From contig JAEUHC010000019.1 in NCBI GenBank assembly GCA_016794785.1, positions 62,001-126,000 on the forward strand: a DNA stretch of 64,000 nucleotides, read 5' to 3'. The translations under genes and the position numbers were made by a program. Every line of letters begins with the position of its first letter. Position 1 is the stretch's first letter. Under the pieces are notes generated by a model, which worked only from the letters and a program-made list of their open reading frames with translations, ran no database searches and was not told the DNA's origin. Below are positions 9,198 through 16,324 of the stretch, one piece after another. Source of the DNA: Opitutaceae bacterium. GTDB lineage: Bacteria > Verrucomicrobiota > Verrucomicrobiia > Opitutales > Opitutaceae.

Positions 9198-9962
9198 TTA
9201 TCGTTGGGCGGAGGCGGCCTTGGCGGGCGGCGGGAGTTTGCCGGCGAGCACCGCGCCGGGGATGGCGAGGTTGCCGAGGAAATAGATTAAACAAAACGCC
9301 GCGGCGAAACCGCGCAGGCAGCCCGCCCATTTCTCGGTGCGCAGGCCGAGGCTTTGGAAGAGGCTTTCGATCCCGTGCAGGAGGTGGAGGCTGAGCAGGC
9401 CGACGGCGATGATGTAGAACAACGCGACCAGGGTGTTTTGGAAACCGAGCACGACCATGGCGTGGACATCGGGCACGGTCGCGCCCGCCTTGATGACGGG
9501 AAAGCCCGCGACGCTGTAGTCGGCAGTCATGACGTGCGGGGCGAGGCTGGACTTGAACGTCGCCGCCTGCGCGCCGCCGAAGGTGAAATGTGCGAGATGG
9601 TAGAGCAGGAACGCCAGCACGACCAAGCCCGTCCAGCGCATGGCGCGCGAGGCGAGCGTGGCGCGGAGCGTGTGCTTGACGCCGTAGGCGCTGCCGCGGG
9701 CGCGGTTGTTCTCAAGGGTGAGCGCAGTCGCGGCCCAGATGTGGACGACCACCGCGACGATGAGCCCGATGCGCGCGACCCAGAGCAGCGGCCCGAGGTT
9801 GTGGAGGAACTGCGCGTAGCCGTTGAGCTTGTCCGGATGCTGGAAGACCTGGAGGTTGCCGATCAGGTGGCCGACGACAAAGCCGATCAAAATCAGGCCG
9901 GTGACGGCCATGAGGATTTTTCGGCCGATGGAGGAGCCAAAGAGTGAGCCCAAGAGGTTCAT
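9198..9962 (-). CDS. sdhC: succinate dehydrogenase cytochrome b subunit (B-type)
   Basis: This is the membrane anchor and haem-bearing quinone reductase of complex II. From ATG 9962 it is 254 residues with about five hydrophobic segments (for example MAVTGLILIGFVVGHLIGNL and WVARIGLIVAVVVHIWA). Histidines in VGHLIGN, VVHIWA, LLYHLAHF and SLHLLHG are candidates for ligands of two haems, as in di-haem B-type enzymes. The frame extends upstream to 10058, but that part is Arg/Pro-rich and unlike the family. There is no separate sdhD, as expected for this type. It is the promoter-proximal gene of sdhCAB. Confidence 0.9.
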   Translation of the reverse strand: MNLLGSLFGSSIGRKILMAVTGLILIGFVVGHLIGNLQVFQHPDKLNGYAQFLHNLGPLLWVARIGLIVAVVVHIWAATALTLENNRARGSAYGVKHTLRATLASRAMRWTGLVVLAFLLYHLAHFTFGGAQAATFKSSLAPHVMTADYSVAGFPVIKAGATVPDVHAMVVLGFQNTLVALFYIIAVGLLSLHLLHGIESLFQSLGLRTEKWAGCLRGFAAAFCLIYFLGNLAIPGAVLAGKLPPPAKAASAQR

Positions 9963-10114
9963 CGCAAAAGATCGCTGGAGGGGTGGGAGCGCAAGGCGGG
10001 GAAAAATTCGCCCAGCCGGCCTCCGAAGTAAAGGGCGCGCGTCGCGCACCGCGCACAATTAGCGAGCCTTACCTTTTTCAGAAGGTGGCGTGCGGTGGCT
10101 TCACCGCGCCGCGC

Positions 10115-11374
10115 TCACTTCGCCAGCGGTTTCAGCAGCGTAAACTTCCCGCTCGCCGCCGGCGCGATGAATTTGCGCCGGAACGCCACCACTCGCGCCC
10201 CGCCGCCGATCAGTTGCGACAGCGCGGCCTCCACGTTGGCGTGGTCCGCCGTCTCGTCGGCCACGTAGTGAAAGTCCCAGCGGGTCGGCCCTGTCTGCAC
10301 GAGCGAATAGTGCCAGCAGGCGAACGACTCGGGCAGCGCGGCGTCGATGTCCGTGGGCGACATGAGCGAACCATCCGGGCGGAAATACAGGTTGCCCTCG
10401 CGCCCGAGCAGACGGAAGCCGGTCGGGAACTTCTGCACGATGTCGCCCGTGTGGTAGCGGAGGAGGGGCATCGCCTCGCGGTCGCGCGTGGTCACGTAGA
10501 TTTGGAACACGTCCTTGAGCTCCGGCCGCCACGGCACGAGCTCGATGAACGCATTGGCATCGATGGCCTGCGAGTTGTCCTTGAACGCCTCTCCGACAAA
10601 CAGGTAGCCGGCCTCCGTCGAGCCGTAGAGATCGACCTGCGCCGCAGGGAAGACCTCGGCGATGCGCCGGCCATGCTGCGTGCTGGCCTTGCCGTAGGTG
10701 AGGATGACCGCCTTCACGCTCGGCACCGTGACGCCGCGCTTCATCGCCGCCCGGGCGAGCAGCGAGAGATAGACCGGCTCGCCCTCGATCACCTCGGGCT
10801 TGGTGGCCTGCAGCTCGCGCACGATGCGATCCCACTCGCCCTCGGGAAACGCGAACGGATCGCTCGAGAGGTTTAGGTAAACCACGCCGTCGAAGTAGCG
10901 GTGCGGAAACGGATGGTCCTCGTAGGGACAGAGGTTGCTCGAGCAGCCCACCGGCGCGAGGACGCACTTGCGATACGGGCGGTCCGCAAATTCCCGCAGG
11001 GTGGGCGACGCCCGATAGGCGCGCGCGGTCTGCTCGTTCCACCAGCCCTCCTCCATGATCACGGTCATCGGCGACTGCGTGGTGCCGCCGGTGCTTTCGT
11101 ATTCGAATTTCTTTTCCGCCAGGCCGCGCTCGATGGCGGCGTAGTCGGCGAAGAAGGCCTGGTGCCCATGCTCGACGATTTCCTTTTTCGAAAGCGCCGG
11201 AATCTCACGGAAGCACGACCATTGCAGCGGCTCGGAGTGCAGGGGGAAGCGCTGGCCGTAGAGCGGGCTCCGGGCGTAGATTTTTCGCACTTCGCGCTCC
11301 AACTCCGGCGGCAGCGTCTCGTTGGTTGCGGTGCCCAGCGAAGCGGCGGTGTTGGCAAACGTGGGCGCGGGCAT
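10115..11374 (-). CDS. PaaK-like adenylate-forming enzyme
   Basis: The protein (419 residues from ATG 11374; an in-frame start exists 14 codons earlier) resembles phenylacetate-CoA ligase and coenzyme F390 synthetase-like proteins. Features include the P-loop-like STGGTTQSPMTV, the YGSTEAGYLF adenylation motif and YHTGDIV, whose aspartate normally contacts ribose. The C-terminal domain is short. The substrate is unknown. No phenylacetate pathway genes are nearby; neighbours are a NUDIX hydrolase upstream and sdhCAB downstream on the same strand. It may activate a carboxylic acid for CoA, a carrier or a small-molecule conjugate. Confidence 0.75.
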   Translation of the reverse strand: MPAPTFANTAASLGTATNETLPPELEREVRKIYARSPLYGQRFPLHSEPLQWSCFREIPALSKKEIVEHGHQAFFADYAAIERGLAEKKFEYESTGGTTQSPMTVIMEEGWWNEQTARAYRASPTLREFADRPYRKCVLAPVGCSSNLCPYEDHPFPHRYFDGVVYLNLSSDPFAFPEGEWDRIVRELQATKPEVIEGEPVYLSLLARAAMKRGVTVPSVKAVILTYGKASTQHGRRIAEVFPAAQVDLYGSTEAGYLFVGEAFKDNSQAIDANAFIELVPWRPELKDVFQIYVTTRDREAMPLLRYHTGDIVQKFPTGFRLLGREGNLYFRPDGSLMSPTDIDAALPESFACWHYSLVQTGPTRWDFHYVADETADHANVEAALSQLIGGGARVVAFRRKFIAPAASGKFTLLKPLAK

Positions 11375-11429
11375 GATTGGGAGGCGGTAGGAAAGCGCGA
11401 GGGCGGGCGAAGTCAAACGCGAGCCCGGT

Positions 11430-12002
11430 TTACGGCCGCCGCGCGCGCCAGTGCGGCTCGAAGAGCATCAGTGCGTTCAGCACGAGGCTGTGGAAAATCC
11501 CGCCGGAGTGCGCGAGCGCCAGCACGCGCTCAACGGGCTCCGCCGTCACCGCGATCTCCTCGTCCGCATCCCAGGCGCAGCCGTGCGCCCGCACCGCGCC
11601 CTCGACGAGGACGAAATGGCAGCGGTTCGACTGAATCGCGGGGTTGGGCCGCACGGTGCCGATCAATTTTGCGCCTACGCCGGCATAGCCGGTTTCCTCG
11701 CGCAGCTCGCGGAGGCCCGCGGCCACCGGGTCCTCGCCAGCGTGGTCCATCACCCCGCCGGGGATTTCGAGCGAGAAGCCGTCGATACCGTAGCGGAATT
11801 GCTTCACGAGCACGATGCGATCATCCGGGGTGAGGGCGACGACGTTGACCCAGTCCGGGGCCTGCATGACGACGAAATCGCGCTCCGTGCCGCGCACCGG
11901 GTGGCGATAGCGTGCGCCGAGCACGTCGAACACACGGGTCTTCAGCCGCGTCTCCTCGCCGAGTTTTTCCCAGCGTGCGGGATCAGGATCGGGCGGATTC
12001 AT
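11430..12002 (-). CDS. NUDIX hydrolase, ADP-ribose pyrophosphatase-like
   Basis: From ATG 12002 the protein is 190 residues. It contains a Nudix box, GGVMDHAGEDPVAAGLREL followed by REETGY, with the spacing GX5EX7REUXEEXGU. Upstream, VKQFRYGIDGFSLEIPGG is typical of the ADP-ribose/sugar-nucleotide pyrophosphatase (NudF-like) subgroup, which cleaves nucleoside-diphosphate sugars. The frame is open 14 codons further upstream, but that extension falls inside a terminator hairpin, so the downstream ATG is preferred. The PaaK-like gene follows on the same strand after 55 bp. Confidence 0.85.
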   Translation of the reverse strand: MNPPDPDPARWEKLGEETRLKTRVFDVLGARYRHPVRGTERDFVVMQAPDWVNVVALTPDDRIVLVKQFRYGIDGFSLEIPGGVMDHAGEDPVAAGLRELREETGYAGVGAKLIGTVRPNPAIQSNRCHFVLVEGAVRAHGCAWDADEEIAVTAEPVERVLALAHSGGIFHSLVLNALMLFEPHWRARRP

Positions 12003-12009
12003 CGGCCAA

Positions 12010-12048
12010 CAAAAATGCCTCCCGGCCGGAGGCGCGAGAGGCACTTTG
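12010..12048 (-). terminator. Rho-independent terminator after the LysM gene
   Basis: On the minus strand the perfect 6-bp stem GCCTCC/GGAGGC is nested in an outer pairing AAAGTGCCTC with GAGGCATTTT. It is followed by a T-run (ATTTTTG). It lies about 20 bp beyond the LysM-gene stop and just before the NUDIX start, so it should separate these two transcription units. Confidence 0.75.
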
Positions 12049-12069
12049 AAATTATTTCGGCTTGGTGGC

Positions 12070-12594
12070 TTACTTTTTGGCCGGCAGCTTCAGCTTCTGG
12101 CCGACCTTGAGCTTCCGCCAGTCGAGGCCCGGGTTCACGGCTTCGATGTCCGAGACCGAGGCGCCGGTGGCCTTGGAGATTTTGGTGCCGGTGTCGCCCG
12201 CCTTGACGATGTATTCGTTGGCGCCGGCGACCGCGGGCTCGCCGCTCTTCTTGCCGCCCTTGTCGGCGACGACGGGCTTCTTTGCGGCGTCCTCCAGCTT
12301 CGTGAGCGAGGTGCGCTGGCTGCTGAGTTCGTTGGCGAGCTGGGTGACGGCATCCTGGGTCGAGCGCGTGAGGCCCTGCACATCGCGCGCGGCCTTGTCG
12401 GCGGCGGCGGCCGCAGAGTTGGCGGCAGACTCGACCGCTTCGACGCGCGCCAGCTTGGTCTCATGCGCCTCGATCGCTTTGTTGGCCTTGGAAAGGGAGA
12501 TGACGGCGTAGCCGCCGAGCAGAAGGGCGACGCCGCCGAGGATGACGGCTGCTACCGGGAGCATGCTGTTGTTTTCGCGCGAAATGGTATCCAT
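12070..12594 (-). CDS. membrane-anchored LysM-domain protein with coiled coil
   Basis: From ATG 12594 the product has 174 residues. A single hydrophobic anchor (MLPVAAVILGGVALLLGGYAV) follows about ten polar residues. A long Ala/Lys/Glu-rich segment with heptad character (coiled coil) comes next, and then a C-terminal LysM domain beginning NEYIVKAGDTGTKISKATG and ending LKVGQKLKLP. LysM modules bind peptidoglycan or chitin-like glycans, so the protein probably projects from the inner membrane to the wall. The open frame upstream to 12879 overlaps the tRNA antisense and is not coding. A terminator follows. Confidence 0.85.
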   Translation of the reverse strand: MDTISRENNSMLPVAAVILGGVALLLGGYAVISLSKANKAIEAHETKLARVEAVESAANSAAAAADKAARDVQGLTRSTQDAVTQLANELSSQRTSLTKLEDAAKKPVVADKGGKKSGEPAVAGANEYIVKAGDTGTKISKATGASVSDIEAVNPGLDWRKLKVGQKLKLPAKK

Positions 12595-12776
12595 GAAGAG
12601 AGGGAGAAGGCCGGACATCAGAGGGAATCGCGGGGCGATGCAAGAAGAGATTGTCCGCGAGGCCGCCCGGGTCGGGGCCGCCGGATTTCGCGGCGGCAAA
12701 ATCCACGTGTCGCGCCGCCGGGAGAGCGCCATTGACACCACCGGCGTATGGCCAACGGTTCGCGCCTCGATTGGCC

Positions 12777-12853
12777 CGGGGTGTAGCTTAGCCTGGTAGA
12801 GCGCCTGGTTTGGGACCAGGAGGTCGCAGGTTCGAATCCTGTCGCCCCGACCA
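12777..12853 (+). tRNA. tRNA-Pro (anticodon UGG)
   Basis: This 77-nt cloverleaf has acceptor stem CGGGGTG paired with CGCCCCG (one G-U), a D-loop with AGCTTAGCCTGGTAGAGC, and an anticodon stem CCTGG/CCAGG around TTTGGGA, giving anticodon TGG. The T-arm is GCAGG-TTCGAAT-CCTGT and the discriminator is A. The CCA end is encoded (12851-12853). The dus gene starts 24 bp downstream on the same strand. Confidence 0.97.
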
Positions 12854-12877
12854 TTTCGAGCCCGGCTGCGCGAAACC

Positions 12878-13990
12878 ATGCGTCTCGGACCACACGAGCT
12901 CTCGTCGAATCTCTTCCTCTCGCCGCTCGCCGGCTACACCAACCTGCCCATGCGGCTCACACTGCGCGAGCTGGGCGGCCTCGGCTGGGTGACGACCGAC
13001 CTCGTCAACGCCCGCTCCCTCATCGAGCGCAACCCCGTCGCCCTCAAGCTCGCCGCCACCGCGCCCGGCGATCACCCGATGGCCATCCAGCTCTTCGGCA
13101 GCGTGCCGGAGGAGATGCGCGACGCCGCCGTGATCTGCGAGCAGCTCGGCGCCCAGGCCGTGGACATCAACATGGGTTGTCCCGTGAAGAAGGTCGTCAA
13201 CATCGGCGGCGGCTCCGCGATGATGACCGAGCTCGACAAGACCGCCGCCCTCGTGCGCGGCATGATCGCGGCGGTGAAAATCCCCGTGACGGCCAAGATG
13301 CGCCTCGGCTGGGACGACGACAATCTCACCGCGCCCGACCTCGCGCGCGTGCTGGAGGACACGGGCGTCGCCGCCATCTTCGTGCACGGGCGGACGCGAG
13401 CGCAGGGTTTTTCCGGCGGCGTGAATCTCGCGGGCATCCGCGCCGTCGTGGAGGCGGTGCAGCGCATCCCGGTCGTCGGCAATGGCGACGTGACCACGCC
13501 CGCCGCCGCGCAGCACATGATCGCCGAGACGGGCTGCGCGGGCGTGAGCATCGGCCGCGGCGCGTTCTACGATCCGTGGATCTTCCGCCGCACGGATAAC
13601 CTGCTGCGCACGGGCGAGCTTTTGCCGGAGCCGGATTTCGCGGAGCGGCTGCGTGTGATGCGACGGCATTTCGAGCGCTACATCGAGTTCTACGGCGAAG
13701 CCCACGGCGCACGGCTCTTCCGCAAGGTCGCGCCCTGGTATGCGAAACGGTTCGGTCCCTCGAAGCCCTTCAAACGAAGCATCATCACGATCACCTCGGC
13801 CGCGGACTTCGAGGCCGCGATCGCGGAGTATCTCGCGTGGCGCGCGCAGTTCTGCGACGAGCGCGGCGAGCTGCTGGAGAAATTCCAACCCGCACCGATG
13901 GTCGCGTCGTTCATGCGCGAACCGGGCGAGGCCGGGGTGTTCGAGCGCGACGCCATCCCCGTGCCCAAGGGGCCGGTGGACACATGGTGA
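12878..13990 (+). CDS. dus: tRNA-dihydrouridine synthase
   Basis: Dus enzymes reduce specific uridines in the tRNA D-loop with FMN and NADPH. The 370-residue protein has the TIM-barrel start LFLSPLAGYTNLPMR, the NMGCPVKK motif with catalytic cysteine C101, and the phosphate/FMN-binding stretches VHGRTRAQGF, VVGNGDV and GVSIGRGAFYDPWIF. The wording fits the DusB-like group. It starts with ATG 12878, immediately after tRNA-Pro on the same strand, which could allow read-through transcription. Its 3' end faces idi across a REP-like repeat. Confidence 0.93.
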   Translation: MRLGPHELSSNLFLSPLAGYTNLPMRLTLRELGGLGWVTTDLVNARSLIERNPVALKLAATAPGDHPMAIQLFGSVPEEMRDAAVICEQLGAQAVDINMGCPVKKVVNIGGGSAMMTELDKTAALVRGMIAAVKIPVTAKMRLGWDDDNLTAPDLARVLEDTGVAAIFVHGRTRAQGFSGGVNLAGIRAVVEAVQRIPVVGNGDVTTPAAAQHMIAETGCAGVSIGRGAFYDPWIFRRTDNLLRTGELLPEPDFAERLRVMRRHFERYIEFYGEAHGARLFRKVAPWYAKRFGPSKPFKRSIITITSAADFEAAIAEYLAWRAQFCDERGELLEKFQPAPMVASFMREPGEAGVFERDAIPVPKGPVDTW

Positions 13991-14002
13991 GCGAATTTCG
14001 AA

Positions 14003-14081
14003 GGTAGGGCCTCAGCTCGCTGAGGCCGAGGGCGGTCGATGCATCTTGCATCTCGCGGCCTGAGCAAGCTCAGGCCCTACC
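14003..14081. repeat. REP-like inverted pair between dus and idi
   Basis: Two inverted halves bound this element: GGTAGGGCCT at 14003-14012 and AGGCCCTACC at 14072-14081. Each half carries its own hairpin (GCCTCAGCTCGCTGAGGC and GCCTGAGCAAGCTCAGGC). The GTAG head followed by a hairpin is the layout of REP sequences mobilised by RAYT transposases. The right half overlaps the 3' end of idi and contains its stop codon. Confidence 0.8.
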
Positions 14082-14630
14082 TGAAATCGCTGTGCGTGTC
14101 GCCGCCACATCCCGCCGCAGCGCCGCGTAGTGGTTCTTCAGGTAGTGCCGCAGCCAGTAGGCGTAGCGGCGCGGGCGGCGCGCGATGTCGCGGCGCAGCG
14201 CGGGCAGGGTGAGAAAGTCCACGGCCGAGACTTCGCTCGGGTTGAGCGCGAGGGCGCTCTCCGCCGGCGCCGGGCCGAAGCACACGTGCACAATTTCGTT
14301 TTCGACGAGGCCATTGGGCAGGGCGGTGCGGTAGCGGGCCTTGAAGCCGAAGCGCAGCGGGGCGCTCGCGCCGAGTTCCTCGCCGAGCCGGCGCCGAGCG
14401 GCGGCGAGCGTGCGTTCGCCGGGGCGTGGGTGGCCGCAACACGAGTTGGCCCAGAGGCCGGCCGAGTGGTATTTCGCCCGGCTGCGGCGCTGGAGGAGCA
14501 GCCGCCCGCGCGCATCGACGAGAAAGATGGAGAAGGCGCGGTGCAGCCGGCCCGCGGCATGGACCGCCAGTTTCTCCCCGCGGCCGATCGCCCGGTCCTG
14601 TTCGTTCACCACGATCAAGGTTTCGCTCAT
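14070..14630 (-). CDS. idi: isopentenyl-diphosphate delta-isomerase, type 1
   Basis: Idi interconverts IPP and DMAPP, the C5 isoprenoid units. From ATG 14630 the protein has 186 residues, near the family length. It has the opening ETLIVVNEQDRAIGRGEKLAVHAAG, split here as ETLIVVNEQD and GEKLAVHAAG, the RAFSIFLVDARGRLLLQRR strand region, and the active-site cysteine in SCCGHPRPGE. The Nudix-like RRRLGEELG and the YRTALPNGLVENEIVHV region follow. The last three residues (GRA) and the stop lie inside a REP-like repeat, suggesting that repeat insertion reshaped the C-terminus. It is divergent from the ebo-type cluster. Confidence 0.92.
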   Translation of the reverse strand: MSETLIVVNEQDRAIGRGEKLAVHAAGRLHRAFSIFLVDARGRLLLQRRSRAKYHSAGLWANSCCGHPRPGERTLAAARRRLGEELGASAPLRFGFKARYRTALPNGLVENEIVHVCFGPAPAESALALNPSEVSAVDFLTLPALRRDIARRPRRYAYWLRHYLKNHYAALRRDVAATRTAISGRA

Positions 14631-14718
14631 GCGGGATCGGGGTGCGTCACGTTGGTTGCCACGGGGAGCGATGTTTGTTTGCTTTGGCCGGTCTTCGTCA
14701 ATTTGAGTTTTCCCTCTC

Positions 14719-15054
14719 GTGCCCAAGCCCCGCGCCAAATCCTCCCCGACTCGTCCCGCCGCTCCCACGGCGGCGGCCCGCGCCGTCGTGGATCATGGGT
14801 TCATTCCGGTGCGCGCGAAACTGATCGAGGTCGCGGCGTTTCTGGACCGGACGGAGCGGCATGCCATCGCGGGTGATTTTCGCGTGGCCGCGCTGCGGGA
14901 GGCCGCGGAACTGCTCGTCGATGGCCGGCCCGAGCGCGCCCGCCGCATCCTGGAAAAACTCAGCGACCCGACGACCGATCCGGAAATCGTCTCATCCGGC
15001 AAGGCCGCGCTCGGTGCCTGGCAGCCGGCGGCGCCCGCCGTGGCGAAAAAATAA
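14719..15054 (+). CDS. small hypothetical protein, first gene of ebo-type cluster
   Basis: This is a 111-residue protein starting at GTG 14719. An Ala/Pro/Arg-rich N-terminus of about 25 residues precedes a compact helical part (VRAKLIEVAAFLDRTERH, FRVAALREAAELLVDG, RARRILEKLSD). No catalytic motif is visible and I recognise no named family. It ends 6 bp before eboB, so it is very likely co-transcribed and translated with the cluster. EboA is the member otherwise missing here, but this protein is much shorter than EboA proteins I know, so I do not call it that. Confidence 0.7.
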   Translation: MPKPRAKSSPTRPAAPTAAARAVVDHGFIPVRAKLIEVAAFLDRTERHAIAGDFRVAALREAAELLVDGRPERARRILEKLSDPTTDPEIVSSGKAALGAWQPAAPAVAKK

Positions 15055-15060
15055 CCTCCC

Positions 15061-15870
15061 ATGCGCTACATCGAGCCCCACGGCCACATGGTCAGCCGCA
15101 CGACCGACGACTATCAGGCGATGGTCACGGCCGGCTGCGTCGCCGTATGCGAGCCCGCGTTCTGGGCCGGCTTCGATCGCGGCTCGGTCTCCGGTTTCCG
15201 CGACTATTACCGGCAGCTCACCGAATATGAGCCCGCGCGCGCGGCCAAGTTTCTCCTGCCGCATTTCTCCTGGCTCTGCCTCAACCCCAAGGAATCCGAG
15301 GACCTCGCGCTCGCCCGCGATGTGCTCGCAATGATCCCGGAGTTCCTCGACCGGCCCAACGTCCTCGGCATCGGCGAAATCGGCCTGAACCGGAACACGC
15401 GCAACGAGATGACCGTGCTCGAGCGCCACGTGGAGCTCGCCGTGCAGCACGACCAGCTCATCCTCGTCCACACGCCGCACCTTGAGGACAAGCTGAAGGG
15501 CACGAATCTCATCCTCGATCTCCTCTCGTCGCACCGCGGCGTGAAGCCCGAGCGCGTGATCATCGACCACGTCGAGGAGCACACGATCCAGCGCGTGCTC
15601 GACCGCGGATTCTGGGCCGGCATCACGCTCTACCCCGACTCGAAATCCTCCCCGCCGCGCGCCGTGGACATGCTCGAGATCTGCGGCCGTGAGCGCATCT
15701 GGATGAACTCCGCCTGCGACTGGGGCGTGAGCGATCCGCTCGCCGTGCCAAAGACCGCGCTGGAGATGCGCCGCCGCGGCCACAGCGCGGACTTCGTGGA
15801 CTCGGTGCTTTTTCGCAACCCGCACCGCTTCCTGTCGCAGTGCCCGAAGTTCAAGATCGCATCAGCCTGA
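15061..15870 (+). CDS. eboB: TatD-family metal-dependent hydrolase (EboB-like)
   Basis: The 269-residue protein opens MRYIEPHGHMVSRTTDDYQ, where HGH is the metal-binding HxH of the amidohydrolase/TatD fold. GIGEIGLN supplies the usual glutamate, VHTPH and IIDHVEEH carry further likely ligands, and NSACDWG holds the terminal aspartate. This wording matches the TatD-like proteins of ebo clusters rather than general DNase TatD. The known biology is that ebo genes in cyanobacteria are needed to move a scytonemin precursor to the periplasm; the chemistry of EboB is unknown. It is followed by a repeat-bounded passenger gene rather than directly by eboE. Confidence 0.85.
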   Translation: MRYIEPHGHMVSRTTDDYQAMVTAGCVAVCEPAFWAGFDRGSVSGFRDYYRQLTEYEPARAAKFLLPHFSWLCLNPKESEDLALARDVLAMIPEFLDRPNVLGIGEIGLNRNTRNEMTVLERHVELAVQHDQLILVHTPHLEDKLKGTNLILDLLSSHRGVKPERVIIDHVEEHTIQRVLDRGFWAGITLYPDSKSSPPRAVDMLEICGRERIWMNSACDWGVSDPLAVPKTALEMRRRGHSADFVDSVLFRNPHRFLSQCPKFKIASA

Positions 15871-15892
15871 TGAACGAGTGCTCGATGCGTGG

Positions 15893-15918
15893 GTGGGAGG
15901 GGCTTTATGCCCCGACTT
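15893..15918. repeat. REP-like half repeat, left arm of passenger segment
   Basis: This 26-bp sequence has head GTGGGAG and hairpin GGGGCTTTATGCCCC. It is the exact reverse complement of 16295-16320. The two arms enclose 376 bp holding one small gene. A compact version of the same pair occurs at 23499-23548. Confidence 0.85.
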
Positions 15919-15931
15919 TTGGGCAGAAGAT

Positions 15932-16279
15932 ATGACGGCGAACGACATCCTTGAAGAGCTGTTCCGCATTCGATCCGATTTTCGGGTTTGCTGGAACGGC
16001 GAGAATTATTTCCGCGATGATGATGGCAGTTTCACGGTTTGCGGAGTTTTCAGCCAGTTCACAGACTTCTTTCGCGTGCATCACGGAGACATGAGCAAGG
16101 AAGAGCTTGAGGCAATCGCCGCACTGGTGCGTCGCTGCGAGCGTGATTCCCATCTAGGCGAAGCAGCCTTTACTTGCTTTCTCGAGAATATCGCGGGTGA
16201 CCCACCCGACGCAACCCTCGCACCGTATCTCTCAACCGAGGCTCAGGAATTCATGAGCCACTGGAGACCGAGTAAGTGA
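15932..16279 (+). CDS. hypothetical protein, repeat-bounded passenger in ebo cluster
   Basis: From ATG 15932 the product is an acidic 115-residue protein, probably cytoplasmic. It has MTANDILEELFRIRSDF, a short beta-like part (GSFTVCGVFSQFTDFF) and a helical part (KEELEAIAALVRRCERDS) ending AAFTCFLENIAGDPPD. The layout resembles small uncharacterised proteins (possibly the DUF7674 type), but I cannot confirm that. Its base composition is clearly AT-richer than the flanking ebo genes. It lies between perfect inverted 26-bp repeats, with the right arm ending 4 bp before the eboE start. It looks like an insertion into an ancestral eboB-eboE junction, not an ebo gene. Confidence 0.75.
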   Translation: MTANDILEELFRIRSDFRVCWNGENYFRDDDGSFTVCGVFSQFTDFFRVHHGDMSKEELEAIAALVRRCERDSHLGEAAFTCFLENIAGDPPDATLAPYLSTEAQEFMSHWRPSK

Positions 16280-16294
16280 AAAGGCCTACCCGCG

Positions 16295-16320
16295 AAGTCG
16301 GGGCATAAAGCCCCTCCCAC
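16295..16320. repeat. REP-like half repeat, right arm of passenger segment
   Basis: This is a perfect inverted copy of 15893-15918, ending 4 bp before the ATG of eboE. The hairpin would sit in the eboE ribosome-binding region and could affect its translation. Confidence 0.85.
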
Positions 16321-16324
16321 AACG

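Noticed and set aside
12618..12893. A frame antisense to tRNA-Pro encoding GATGFEPATSW-type sequence
   Set aside because: This is a well-known spurious translation of tRNA antisense; the tRNA is intact.
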